From Platynereis dumerilii (lineage: Eukaryota; Annelida; Polychaeta; Phyllodocida; Nereididae), in assembly GCA_026936325.1 (NCBI GenBank), contig JAPTHN010000003.1, positions 39,820,011 to 39,884,010 on the forward strand: a stretch of DNA of 64,000 bases. Reading direction: 5' to 3'. Positions within the stretch are counted from its first letter, which is position 1. The number at the start of each line of letters is the position of its first letter. Shown here piece after piece: positions 23,484-35,394 of the stretch. A model generated the notes under the pieces. The model had not been told where the DNA came from. It searched no databases and saw only the letters and a program-made list of their open reading frames with translations. A program made the translations under genes and the position numbers.

Positions 23484-26400
23484 TGGACTTATTTAAGGTA
23501 GAGTCTTTTATGATACATCAATCTTGATGTTTGTGAGGCCAAGAAATCTAATTTTGATATCAAAAGTAAGCTAATTTGCATATTTGCTCATAAAAAGAAG
23601 CAAAATCGATGCCTTTACGGATTTATTGAGCATTATTATATGGTGTATTTACAGATTTATTGGGCATTATTTCTCTCTCTGGCCACACAAAATCTTGTTA
23701 AACTGAAACGTATTTATATTCTGAGTTTCATCTGCTAATGCCCCAAAATAATCTGAAATCTGGTGGATAACTCTTTCAGTCAGTTGGTATCACAGTATCA
23801 CATTTTTATTGTGTTGCTATGGCAACTATATTGAAATAACAAAGCCATCAATTTCATGAATTCCTCTTTTTAAAATGGCCGTTTTTCGCTAACCATGAAA
23901 GGTTGCCTTATGGTATTTTAGGAATAGATCACATTCACTTTCATAATTATGAAACAATTCTAGTAGAGTTTTTGTTGCTATGGAAACAACCAGAAATGGT
24001 AGATTTTCTCTAAAGAGATCTCCATTGAATGTGTAGAATACAATTCTCTTCACATAAAAAAAAAGTGAATTACGGACAAAATATATTCAAAACTAACTTG
24101 AAAACTGATGAAAGTATTATATTCAAAATATGTTGCCATAGCAACCAGAATCTCCTGAAAACTAGCATGATAGATATATACAATTTATTGTGTATCTAAG
24201 GACCTATCACAGGTGCAACCTTATACGATATATCAATTCTGATCTTTGCAAGACCAAGTAGTCAAATTGTAGTATCAAAAGAAAGCTAATTTGCATATCT
24301 TCAAAATTATGAGTACAAAATGACTGTTTACAGTACTATTAGGGGTTTTTTACTTCATGAAACTGATTTTATTAATTTTAGTAGAGCAGCTGAAAGCCAG
24401 TTTCCAGGTTTCGGACTGCAGTCCCCTCTTGGAGATACAATAACATTGTTTCATTCGCCAAAATTTATGGTAAATTCCCTCATTTCTGATTAATATTCCC
24501 AGACCAAATCTAAACTTCCAAGTTGCAATATTTAAAAAATGGGCTGCTTTCTGGAGCTTTGGTCCTTTGAATTAGTCCTTTGAATGAGCTTCTCCAGACT
24601 TCCAGATTTATACAGTGCATATCCCACATATTCTAGTTTTACAGCGTGGTTCAAAATATCTTTTGCAGAGTGTTGGCCTATCGACATTTTTATTTTTATG
24701 TCTATTGTTGTTTGCTATGGTGGCCTACAATGTGTCATCATGGCAACCACACTGAAAATGAGGCTGAAACCTCACTATAGCTGACATTTGTGGCCTCGTC
24801 AATATCAGAATTGATCTGTGACTTAATATTGCACCTTATATAGGCCTAGGTCCAAAAATACACAACAAATGTATTTACCTTGCATGCTAGACTAAGTGTC
24901 TGAGACATGTTGATTCTGGTTGCTATGAACAGAGATTTCATATACACTGCTTCATTACATTTTTGATGAGTCTATTTATTTTGTCCATATGTCACTCTTT
25001 TTGTGTGTGATTGGCATTATATTCATCACTTACAACAAGAATCATTTAGAGGGAAAATTTACCTTTTCTTGCGATTTCCATGGCAACCAAGAGTGATAAA
25101 TCGAATTATTCGTAATTATGAAAGAAAGGTTGATACCCCTTAAATGTCTTGAGGCAACCTTTCTCAGTGAGAAACAGCTCTTTGAAACACAGGACTTCAT
25201 GAAATTGGTGCCTTTGTAATGTCAGAATGGTTGCTACAGCAACACACTCAAACATAAAATGATATTTTGATACCAACTGCCTTAAAGAGTTCTCCCGTCA
25301 GATCGCACATGTTTATTATTTTTGGGCATTTATAACAAATGAATCTCAGGATGTAACTATATTACAGTTTGACCACAGGCACACTCCTGTATTAGTCAAT
25401 TGATATTCAGTATAAATATTATCAAGGTGGATTACTTCAAAACTGAGGCAAATAACAGCTTCGTTTTCAGGGTCTAATTTCAAGCATCTAACATTGTGTC
25501 ACAGCCGCAATTTTTGTCAAATCCCTTGCCAGATAAGTTAACTCCGAATTCCACACCTTAACTCTATCAAATTATAGCAAATTTACCTGCAATTAAGGGA
25601 ATTCCTTGCAGATTTGTAGCTTAATGAACAACAGCAAGTTCGCTCACCCAAGCTGGCAGGAGAGGTACCTATGGGGTATAACACCACAAGTCCACTGAAA
25701 AACTGTGAATATGAGAGGGTTTTGTCATAGATCCTTGGAAATATTATATATCAACAAATAGAATTAGTTTGCAACTTTACATTTGGTTATTTTGCCCAAA
25801 TTTTCAGACTTTAATCTTCCATGAGGCTCCCACATGGTGCCTCATATATTAACAGAGCCCTCTCTTGGATATTGCAGAACTAGAAATTTTGTAATACCAA
25901 AGCTGATTGGCTCTGCCTTATGACATCACTGCCAGCTTGGATGAGCGGGTTTTCTGCTGAGTCAGTCACCTTGTGTTATTTCTAACAGACTGTACAGTCA
26001 GTCCAGGAGAGTGCCTGTGGTTTGACAAGATTTCATGTGGTCAAAGAGAGGAATAATGTCGTTTTCTTGAGAAATGATGCCCAATAATGCTGTAAAGGCA
26101 CTATTTAAATTTATTAGTAAATATGCAAATTAGCTAACTTCTGACATCGAAATTCAATTCCTTGGCCCCACAAACATCAGAATTTATGTACCGTATAAGG
26201 TTGCACCTTCGATGGGTCCTTAGATACACAACAAATTCTATATCTATAAAGTATTATGATAGTTTCTTTGAGACATGTTTATTCTGGTTGCTATGGCAAC
26301 ATATTTCAAATATGATGCTTCCTGTCAGTGTTTAAGTTAGTTTGGAATATATATATATATATATTTTACATTTTCACTCTTTTGTATGTGATGAGCATTG

Positions 26401-26932
26401 TATTCTACACATTCAATGAAAATCACTTTGGAGAGAAAGTTCACCTTTTCTGGTTGTTTCCATAGCAACAAAAACTCTACTAGAATTGTTTCATAATTAT
26501 TATGAAATTGAATTTAATCTATTCCTAAAATATTATAAGGCAACCTTTAATTGCTAGCGAGAAACAGCCAATTGAAAAAGAGGACTTTGTGAAATTGATA
26601 GCTTTGTTATTTGAATGTAGTTGCCATAGCAACAAACTGAATCAAAATTTGATACTGCGATACCAAATGTCTGAAAGATTTATCCACTAGATTTCAGATT
26701 ATTTTGGGGCATAAGCAAATGAACCTTAGAATATAAATATGTTGCAGTTTAACAAGATTTTGTGTGGTCAGAGAGAGGAATAATGCTCAATAAATCCGTA
26801 AAGGCATCGATTTTGCTTCTTTTTATGAGCAAATATGCAAATTAGCTTACTTTTGATATCAAAATTAGATTCCTTGGCCTCACAAACATCAAGATTGATG
26901 TATCATAAAAGACTCTACCTTAAATAAGTCCA
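23484..26932. repeat. Long inverted repeat inside the large element
   Basis: The left arm beginning TGGACTTATTTAAGGTAGAG at 23484 is mirrored by the right arm ending at 26932. Matching blocks continue inwards through GATATCAAAAGTAAGC, the CAATAAATCCGTAAAGGC block and the X-box sites, with increasing divergence. The arms themselves consist of related modules: the block around 24210-24300 is a diverged direct copy of 23494-23585. A (TA)n run interrupts the right arm near 26349-26366. Confidence 0.75.
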
Positions 26933-27667
26933 GAGATACGCAACAAGTTGTATATCTGTTGTGCTAGCATCTGAAACACGTTTATTCTGGTTGCTATGGT
27001 AACATAATTCATATATAATACTTTATATCTTTTTGAACAAGTGTTTAATTTAGATTTTGCCCATATTTCAATCTTTTTGCTTTGAATTAACATGGCATTC
27101 TACACCTTCGATGAAAATCACTTTGAAATGCATGTTTGCCATTTCTGGTGGTTTCCATGGCAACCAAAATTAGTCAATGGAATGTTTTCAAAATTTTGAA
27201 AGTATGGTTGAGCTTCCCCTAAAATATCAGCTGGCTATGTTGCTTGCCTTTTGAGAGGCAGCCATTTGAAAACTAGGACCTCATGGGAGTTCTGGTTCCA
27301 TAATTTTAAATTGGTTGCTATAGCAACACACTCAAACAAAATCTGATTTTGTAACACCCACTGGTTGAAAGAGTTGCCCCACCAGAATTCAGATATTCAT
27401 AATTTTTTAAGTTATACCATTAAAGTGTGGCTCTCTAAAAGAAAATAAGAACACAAACTAACAAAATCTGAGAAATAGTCTCCTAAAGTGTTGCTATGGT
27501 AACAATAAAGAGATGGAAAATCAAAATTTCACCCATAAAGTAGTGAGACCAGTAAAAGGCACCACATTACTCATCAATGAAAGCCTTGCTTCCACAGCAA
27601 CTGTGATACACCATGATAAGTTTTATAAAATTTATTTTGACAAAAGCAGACTTGTTGCCATGGAAAC
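23813..27667. promoter_or_regulatory. Cluster of X-box-like (RFX-type) palindromes
   Basis: Near-palindromic 14-mers of the form GTTGCYATRGCAAC start at 23813, 23974, 24132, 25074, 25230, 26287, 26456, 26620, 26990, 27151, 27314, 27490 and 27654, with weaker versions near 24740 and 24919. Most fit the published RFX X-box consensus (RYYNYY-AT-RRNRAC). Within runs the spacing is about 156-176 bp. Seeing the motif is direct; binding by RFX proteins is inference. They could equally be transposase sites or a sequence constraint of the repeat module. Confidence 0.6.
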
Positions 27668-28096
27668 CAAAATAAAACATCTCCGGTCCAAGAAATTGAT
27701 AAAACCATGGCCACCATGAAAAAATTCAGAAAATTTCCTTTCCGACAGTACCAAATTTGAGGAGGTGTGGATCGCTGCGAACAGAAATCCCAATTTGAGG
27801 GGTTGGCTCCCTGACTATTTGTGTACGCCTACAAACTAACTTTTTATATGTGGTTGACAACTGCTGTAATAAACTTCCACAATGGGGTAGAATTGGTGGG
27901 CCTACTATTGTGCAACTCTGTTTTCTCACTAGGAGTTAATTAATTTTAAGATTCCGTTTTATTAACAGGGTATTGTAATTGTGCTCTTGATTGGGAGTTC
28001 CTGATTGGTAATTACCTTGATTTATTGCTTTTCTTCCAAGACTGTTTGCTCAGATTGTCTTAGATTGCTTTACCCTCGTCAATCTCTTTTTTGGTG

Positions 28097-28236
28097 GGTA
28101 CCCTCACCAAACGGAAATGACCCTCGCCCTAATCTTGCAGTACCCTCGCCACTTCCGGGTTGGTACCCTCGCCAATTTTTTTGGTACCCTCGCCAAAAAG
28201 TGCTGGTACCCTCGCCAAAATGCTGGTACCCTCACC
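28097..28236 (+). repeat. Subterminal GGTACCCTCGCC repeat array
   Basis: Full or near-full copies of the 12-mer start at 28097, 28139 (first base altered), 28162, 28183, 28205 and 28225, with a partial CCCTCGCC at about 28120. The same motif is embedded in both TIRs (22807 and, inverted, 28389-28400) and in inverted form at 23003, 23029 and 23059. Such iterated subterminal motifs are typical transposase-binding sites. Spacing is irregular and there is no CRISPR-type spacer structure. Confidence 0.85.
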
Positions 28237-29058
28237 CTACCATGTGCTTGTTTGAATCTGGCTCTCAGCAATGATTAATTCCACAAGCCCTTTAACATAT
28301 CTTAACAATTTGAAGACCTCACTCTCCCTACATTGTTTGCTATTTCACTTCGAAATCACGAAGCAGCAGTTGTAATGGCTACCCTGATGGCGAGGGTACC
28401 CCCCTCGTTAGTGCACAGTGAATAAGACACGTTTTTCAATAAAATGTTAGAATTTCACGTTTGAAATTGGCATAAGTAGGAAAAACACAGAAAAATCCCA
28501 TTGTAAGAGTTGCTTATGTTACCTCAGTGTCCTGTGACGGAATTGAGTTACATTAGCAGTCTTTTTTTATTTTCAAGTTTTATAACGACCAACACAATTA
28601 AAAATGGTTCCAAAATAATTTTCAAGATGTTTTCATCAATCAGATATCACTACATTTTCCTGAATCGGTTTTAGCAGATTCCACGGAGTGCCGAAGTAAG
28701 CACGTCTGATCACCAGTAACTTTGGTCTTCCAAAATTGTCCTCATGAGGGATAACAAGAAATTCTTTAAAAAAAAAGACTTGTAGAGACCTTTGTATGTA
28801 ATATGAGGTTTCTTCCAACACATCTTTTAATTTCCACATATTCAATTGATTTCCAATGTGTGTGTAGTCACATCTACCTCCAATGTACCTACTGTGATTT
28901 GACAAACCAACTGCATCTTACCTCACGATTAAATGCATGCCTAATTATAAGTGTTATAAACACTGTCAGCAAACAGGCAATGAGAAGCCCTTTTTATATT
29001 TTTTGTCATCAACATGAAATTTCAACAACAACAAACTAATTCTTGCTTGCTTATTTGG

Positions 29059-30923
29059 CACAGTGTCCTTGAACGAAGTTTAGGGTTAAAAAAAATGTAC
29101 AAAGAATCCGTCAACATGGCGTTGTAGTACGTGGTCTCAGCTTCGATTTGATGTAAAGATCTAAAAAATCTGTTGGGAAAATTTTGAGAAAATTGAAATT
29201 TAAAATTTTTGGTTTTTCACACCCTTTTCGCATGCAAAATATCAGTTTTAGATCTATAAAATAGCATTACAGTGTTATCGAAATATCACAGCGTATCTAG
29301 TTATACATTAGGCTACTAAATCAGGTGAAAAATAATAATAAAAAGCATTTTATTTATAATTTTCACATAATTTTCAACATTTAGGGGTGTTGCAAACTCG
29401 CTGACTCTTATAATGTGCCAAATCAACTATAAACATGGCCATTTCGGCTTCATTATTTCATTTACCAACGAAAAGTGGCAATTGAACCACCAGGGTGTGA
29501 GAAAATGCCTTGTTGAATTCATTAGTCATATAAATTGAGATTTTTAGTATTTCTCCAGTTAATGTTTTTCAAGTGGGATTCACAAAAACATTTGTAAAGT
29601 TATCTGATAACATATAGTGGAAAAATGTAGGAATACCTATTGTCGGCATCTCACAAGTGTGCATCTTCACCACAGCTTTGCATGTTTTTTGATATATTTT
29701 GATAGAAGTATTTTTTCAAATCAACAAAAAAAAATCAATGTAAGTGGTCTAATGGCTTAGATGATCAATTCCAAGTTTTATTGCAATGTTTTTGTCCATA
29801 TTGAAATGTAGGTAGCAATTTTAATGGTCTTCTGTATAATGGTAAGTGCCTTTTTACCTATTTTTGCCAAATTGTTAAGAAAATTTCATGGAATCTAATG
29901 GTTGCTTACTTCCAAAATTCAGTTGTTCAGTTATAGCATGCACAGATAAACAATATTAATTGTGTGACCATGGAAAAGAATCTGTTGACTATTAATTCAA
30001 AACTATGTTGATTGCACAAAGGCACGCTTTAACTGAACAAATGAATTTTGGAAGTATGTAACCACTAGATTCTGTGAAATAATCTTAACAATTGGCAAAA
30101 ACAGATAAACGAAGCACTTAAAATTCTTCAGAATACCATAAATTGCTACCTACATTTCAATATGGACAGAAACATGGTAATAAAACTTGGAATTGATCAT
30201 CTAAGCCATTAGACCTCTTACTTTGATTTTTTTTTGTTGATTTGAAAAAATACTTCTATCAAAATATATCATTTCCTTGAATGTCAAATACAACTTACAT
30301 GCAAAGCTGTGGTGAAGATGCACACTTGTGAGATGCTGACAGTAGGTATTCCTACATTTTTCCACTATATGTTGTCAGATAACTTTACAAATATTTTTGT
30401 GAATCCCACTTGAAAAACATTAACTGGAGAAATACTAAAAATCTCAATTTATATGACTAATGAATTCAACAAGGCATTTTCTCACACCCTGGTGGTTCAA
30501 TTGCCACTTTTCTTTGGTTAATGAAATAATGAAGCCGAAATGGCCATGTTTATAGTTGATTTGGCACATTATAAGAGTCAGCGAGTTTGCAACACCCCTA
30601 AATGTTGAAAATTATGTGAAAATTATAAATAAAATGCTTTTTATTATTATGTTTCACCTGATTCAGTAACCTAATGTATAACTAGATACGCTGTGATGTT
30701 TCAATAACATTGCAATGCCATTTGATAGATCTAAAACTTATATTTTGCATGCAACAAGGGTGTGAAAAACTAAAAATTTTAAATTTCAATTTTCTCAAAA
30801 TTTTCCCAACAGATTTTTTAGATCTTTACATCAAATCGAAGCTGAGACCACGTACTACAACGCCATGTTGACGGATTCTTTGTACATTTTTTTTAACCCT
30901 AAACTTCGTTCAAGGACACTGTG
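29059..30923. mobile_element. Near-perfect 1.9 kb palindromic (fold-back) element
   Basis: CACAGTGTCCTTGAACG at 29059 is the reverse complement of the end at 30923, and the two halves match almost continuously (well over 850 bp per arm) up to a small diverged centre around 29930-30020. The flanks are TTGG on both sides (29055-29058 and 30924-30927), a 4 bp target duplication. No coding frame is present. CAC-starting ends with a 4 bp duplication are compatible with the Chapaev group, an inference only. The high arm similarity suggests either recent formation or ongoing gene conversion between arms. Confidence 0.88.
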
Positions 30924-32282
30924 TTGGATTATTACACTTTTCATGAGCTTGAGAACATCATAGGAGTAGTGAGACATTGCATATCTAATGTTTTCATAAA
31001 GTGTTTTTGCACACTTCTGTTATATGATCCCAAATCTTTCTAAACTTGCTATATTTGACCAATTTCCTCAATCTCTATGGGTTATGCTCCAGGAGTGCTT
31101 TGAAGATGGTCCCTAATCATTCAACCATGACCAGTGGACATCATGGTTTAATGGCTGCTGCCTCTCTGGTGTAGCTGTTTGTGTATCAAGAGGGGGCAGT
31201 ATATACTTGATTTGTAAATTGTACTGACAGATACCTCCTCTGTCACATGTGTTCCCTCCTAATATTGGAGGTGAATTAGGAGGGTACCCCTGCTGCAGGG
31301 AAAGCATCTTTGCAAGTCCAAATTGCTTGTGGCCCCCTCCAGAAACTTAGAATTTTTATTTTTGTCCCATTAGTTAGGGACCATCAATGTAAAGTCTTTC
31401 ATCATTTGGAGCTTGTAACACAAATCTGAAATGGTCCCTACAAAAAAATATCTTTTTAAGAGCAAAAAGCCACATATTTGAGACTTATTTTATTGATATT
31501 TATTTGCTCACAGATGTACTTAGTAATAGGTTTTCTTGCTCTTTGAAGCAGCAGAGAGATAACAAAAGGGTTGCAAAGTTTAAGGTACCCTCTGAGAGCA
31601 ATTTTCGTGAAATCTGCCCAAGGGGAAGGCAAATATCACCAATCTGCAGGGTTCTCTTCAGACTTTAACCACTTGTCTCTCTCCTGCAGCTGCAACACAC
31701 ACTCCTTCTTCCATCTTTCCCAGACAGATTTATCAAACTCTCTTCCAAGATTTCCTGCCGTACCAATTCAAAATAGAAAATTCTCCTGGTGGAGCCATAA
31801 GTACAACACCAGAATTCATTGTCGATGCAACCTATGTTTTATGTCACTTTTCCTACTGTCTTATATATACTCCTGCTTCCCTTTTTGTGTCCTCGGGGGG
31901 GAACCCCCCGAAGAGGACACTATGTTTTCAAAGCCACTTCCTGTCAACTACACAACTTGGTGTTTTCAGAAAAACGTTTCACAGGCCAAATGACAATCAC
32001 AATACATGTATCCTAGTGATCATAATGATACTTGAGCTTCCCTACCTAAAGTTTCCTGCCTCTCCATCCTTTATTTACTTCATGCAAGCTGTTTTCTTCG
32101 ATAGCTCAATCACCTTATAAACCCCTTCTGCAAAAACCGGCTCTGTGTTGTTCTGTTTTTCCATAAGGGGCAGTACTGATATTACCAGACTGATGCGCCA
32201 CCTGGCTGGTAACTGTAAGCAAAAACAAACTCTCTCCCAGCACTCCTATACTTTGCCATAGATGTAAGTGAGTCAGGGTGGC
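30924..32282. other. Intergenic stretch, no gene recognised
   Basis: Mixed sequence with an open frame at 31571-31993 (140 codons) that has no recognisable domain, biased composition or splice context. A short G/C palindrome (about 31890-31916) lies within it. Confidence 0.4.
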
Positions 32283-32885
32283 CCAGTTCAGCCTTTACCC
32301 CTTTTTGGGAGTGATCACCCCTCCCCCTGGCCTGCCTGTGTCACTCCAACTCCATTGCAGCACATGCACCAGCAGCAACCCTGTTCACATAAAACTTACA
32401 AGTACAAAGTTAAAGCTACTTCATGACAAGTTGATGTACATATTGCTCACTGATTTGGAATTTGTTTTATTTTTATCCCAATCAGATATTCTGACTTTTA
32501 TGTGTCATTGCTTATACCTTTTTATCATTCATTATTTTATATATACCTTTTTATTAAAATAATGAATGATTGTGTCCTTGACTCCTTTTCTCAGCCATCA
32601 CTTTTCTGTAACAGTAATCACTTTTTCTGCAGTTTAAACTTGGAACATGTGGAACAATGCTTGTGCAGTCTGCAGAAAGGAGTGAGATCAGGATATTGAG
32701 ACTGTGTTGTGGAATCTATCTATCTAGAGAAATACAGGTCATTCAACACATTATCAATAGGTCTGCTACACAATACATGTAGGCATTGTAGGCTACACAT
32801 GAACATGTTCTCCCATGCTGCTGCTGGTGCAGGGACCAGAGTGATCACTCCCAAAAGGGATACAGCTGCTTTTATAATTTCCATA
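32283..32885. repeat. Imperfect inverted repeat
   Basis: TTTTGGGAGTGATCAC near 32306 and CACCAGCAGCA near 32367 are mirrored by TGCTGCTGGTG near 32818 and GTGATCACTCCCAAAA near 32840. The arms are about 90-100 bp with insertions between blocks. It is likely the decayed remains of a fold-back element; ends not defined. Confidence 0.5.
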
Positions 32886-33208
32886 CAGACTAGTCAGATG
32901 ATAAAACATTCTAACAGATTCAGATCGGACTCAGATATTTTTATTCAACCAAAATTCAACAAACAACTCAGAATTCAATTTATGTGAAGTTACATCAGTT
33001 GTGACAAGTTGAATTTACAATGCTGTCCTCACTGCCTAACAGTTGTAAATCCCATTGTTTCGCCTATTCTATCCTTCATGACATCATCTGCCATCTCCTG
33101 TTGCAACACTTCTGGTGATGTCATAACCAATACCTCAAAAAATTGGTGGCCCGAGGACACGGTGCATGCATTGCATGCTATTTTTCAATAGTACTGCCAC
33201 TGGAAAAA

Positions 33209-33268
33209 GGGGCTAAAACAGGAGGGGCTAAAACAGGAGGGGCTAAAACAGGAGGGGCTAAAACAAGT
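33209..33268. repeat. 15 bp minisatellite, four units
   Basis: GGGGCTAAAACAGGA is repeated three times exactly and a fourth time with changes in its last bases. Confidence 0.9.
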
Positions 33269-34007
33269 GTTTTGAGCAATAGTTAGACAAGTATTTCTTT
33301 GTTACATTGACTGTATAAGCGTCATCTCATGTATAAACATAATGACGTTTATACAGTAAAAATTACTACCATACTTTCCTTTTAAGGTCATAGGTAGAAA
33401 GCAGTCCATGATACAGTCGGGGACAAAAATATTCATACAGCTGAGTATTCTGCACATAACTCACTTTTAAGTCATTGCCCTAATCAATTGTCATTGTCAA
33501 GCACTGCAAACTTAAGCATATCTCTGTTTTCAAGCTCAGGGGGCACACAAACGTAAAATTTCAACATGACAAAAGTATTCATACAGCTCGGACACGCTGG
33601 GTATAAAGTGCATCAAAAGCTTGAATTTCTGTTCCAAATAATTTTTAACTTTCTGTGGCTTCTTTGGATAACCTCCTTAGAAGTTCGCAATGCTTTTTTG
33701 GGTGTTTTTATCTGTATTGGTTGACCCATAACGCCCTATATCGCTGGGATCATTTTACCATTAAATGTATATGACATTTCTCAAAAGATGGCAATAAGTC
33801 CATGAAGAATAACCTCATTTCTTCAAATGGTACATTATAGTTTTCTTTTTGCAATAGATTGTGCCTGATGTAAACTACAAGAAGTTGCATTTGGTTTGGG
33901 TACCAAATGTCTAGCGAAGTCTTGAAAGTTTTGCCCATTGAAATAGCATTGGGTCTTGGCCAATTTTTACCCTAGGTTTTTTTTAATCATGTGCAAATCA
34001 TCAACTG

Positions 34008-34329
34008 CAGGGGCGGACTGGCGCCATTTCGGGCCCGTGGCAACATAAGTCAGTGGGCCCCAACCGCCCTTTTAACGACATTATTTCTAATGTGAAACAG
34101 AGTGCTACAGCATATAGTTTGGAAAATTGTTGCAGGAGGGGGGCCCACACATGACAGGGTCTTGTCCTGTTAGGTTTGGTTGCGTCCCAAAATCATAAAC
34201 CAGATTGCGAAGCTTCTTGGCTTTTTTTTTTTCTTGGAATTTTTAATTTTTTGATATCTTGCATGGGCCCCCCTGAGTGGATGGGCCCGTGGCAGCTGCC
34301 ACTCTGTCACATAGGCCAGTCCGCCCCTG
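34008..34329. mobile_element. hAT-type MITE with 8 bp target duplication
   Basis: TIRs CAGGGGCGGACTGGC and GCCAGTCCGCCCCTG flank 322 bp. The 8 bp ATCAACTG occurs on both sides (34000-34007 and 34330-34337). An 8 bp duplication with CAGGGGCGG ends is diagnostic of hAT-derived MITEs. A left-end fragment of the same family lies at 53795-53850. Confidence 0.9.
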
Positions 34330-34464
34330 ATCAACTGCATGACAAAAGTTAATTTCCGTCCAAATGAGAGTTTGCACAAATGATTAAAGCAAGCCATGAA
34401 ACCAAATTTTACTGTGCGTGAGCATTTAGCTTGGCTTAGTGAGTATCTTTGCAGAAGTTTCATA

Positions 34465-35394
34465 CCGTAATATGGGGTGAATTGGGACAGAATTGAGGGT
34501 TTTTCTGTCATAGCATGGTCACAAATCATCTTATAAATCAAAATATTGTGCCTAATTATGTCCGAACTTAAGGTCCAACTATTCCTAAGAGCATTAAAAG
34601 AAATCTTTAATTTTCAATGATTTGTTCATGAAAAACCACTGTCCCAATTCACCCCTTAGTTTGGGGTGAATCGGGACAGTCCCCTATTTCTATAAAATAA
34701 TACTTCCTGCCATGTTTAGGTGATTGCTACTTGTGAATGAACATTAGAAAATATATTTGACATGCAAAAAAAAAATTTAAGATAATCTTAACTCAATTTC
34801 ATTTAAAATTTGCAGATTCTTAAAAATTATGATAAATGACAAAAAGGTATTAAAAAATGTAGTTTTCTGTTAATTACACCATACATAGGTAATTCTGAAC
34901 TAAATCCAGTCTCTATGATGACCAGTTAAATAATATTCTTTAAAAAGTCATGCTCGTAAATAAAATTGAAAATTAGTAGGGTCATTTTTGTTGATTCCGA
35001 AAATTTGTCATTGCCCTGGATCTGAACCTATGACCAAACATACAGAATCTCACATCTAGTCAAGTATTCTGGTCCCTTAATTTGCCAAAACTAGGTTAAT
35101 AAAGTTTCCTGCAAGATTGGTGCCTCTAATATTTATGCTTTTTGTGTTATAGGCAAAGTTTTGACCAGCTGCTGAGAAGTCAGTTTCTGCAGGGCCAAGT
35201 TTAAAGTGCTGCAGCTCCTCACTGCCTGCATTTAGAATTATAAACCCGACCACAATTTGTGCTACTATGTATGCCAGAAGTGCGCCAAAAATTATGGACC
35301 TGGGTTAAACAGAAGTAGCTGTAATACAAGAAATATAACATGTTCCTATTCTGTCCCGATTTACCCCAGTGTCCCGATTCACCCCATATTACGG
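34465..35394. mobile_element. GGGGTGAATCGGGAC element, copy 2
   Basis: TA-CCGTAATATGGGGTGAA at the left and TTCACCCCATATTACGG-TA at the right, with TA duplication, inserted inside the 33414-35791 element. It is reversed relative to the 11363-12295 copy (the doubled terminal motif is at the right end) and of nearly the same length. Both copies contain a GGTTCAGATCC-like block in the middle. Confidence 0.85.

Larger units (their letters stand above)
22787..28420. mobile_element. Large non-autonomous DNA transposon with X-box-rich core
   Basis: The left end starts CACTGTGCACTAACGAGG and the right end is its reverse complement; the match runs about 51 bases with three mismatches. Both flanks are AATAA (22782-22786 and 28421-28425), a 5 bp target duplication. 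Inside come, in order, subterminal GGTACCCTCRCC repeats (22807, 23003-23070), a core of modules with X-box-like palindromes arranged partly as a long inverted repeat (23484-26932), a third module to about 27700, then a second subterminal array (28097-28236) and the right TIR. No reading frame above about 90 codons is present, so it depends on a transposase elsewhere. CAC-starting termini with a 4-5 bp duplication occur in several cut-and-paste superfamilies (Transib, Chapaev, CACTA); I do not assign one. Confidence 0.85.

Noticed and set aside
28097-28236. CRISPR-like array of GGTACCCTCGCC
   Set aside because: Repeats are 12 bp, spacers are short and irregular, the motif is also in the TIRs of a eukaryotic transposon, and the context is an animal genome.
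31571-31993. 140-codon open frame as a possible gene
   Set aside because: No recognisable domain, no splice or start context, low-complexity Ser/Cys/Phe-rich translation in a repeat-rich interval.
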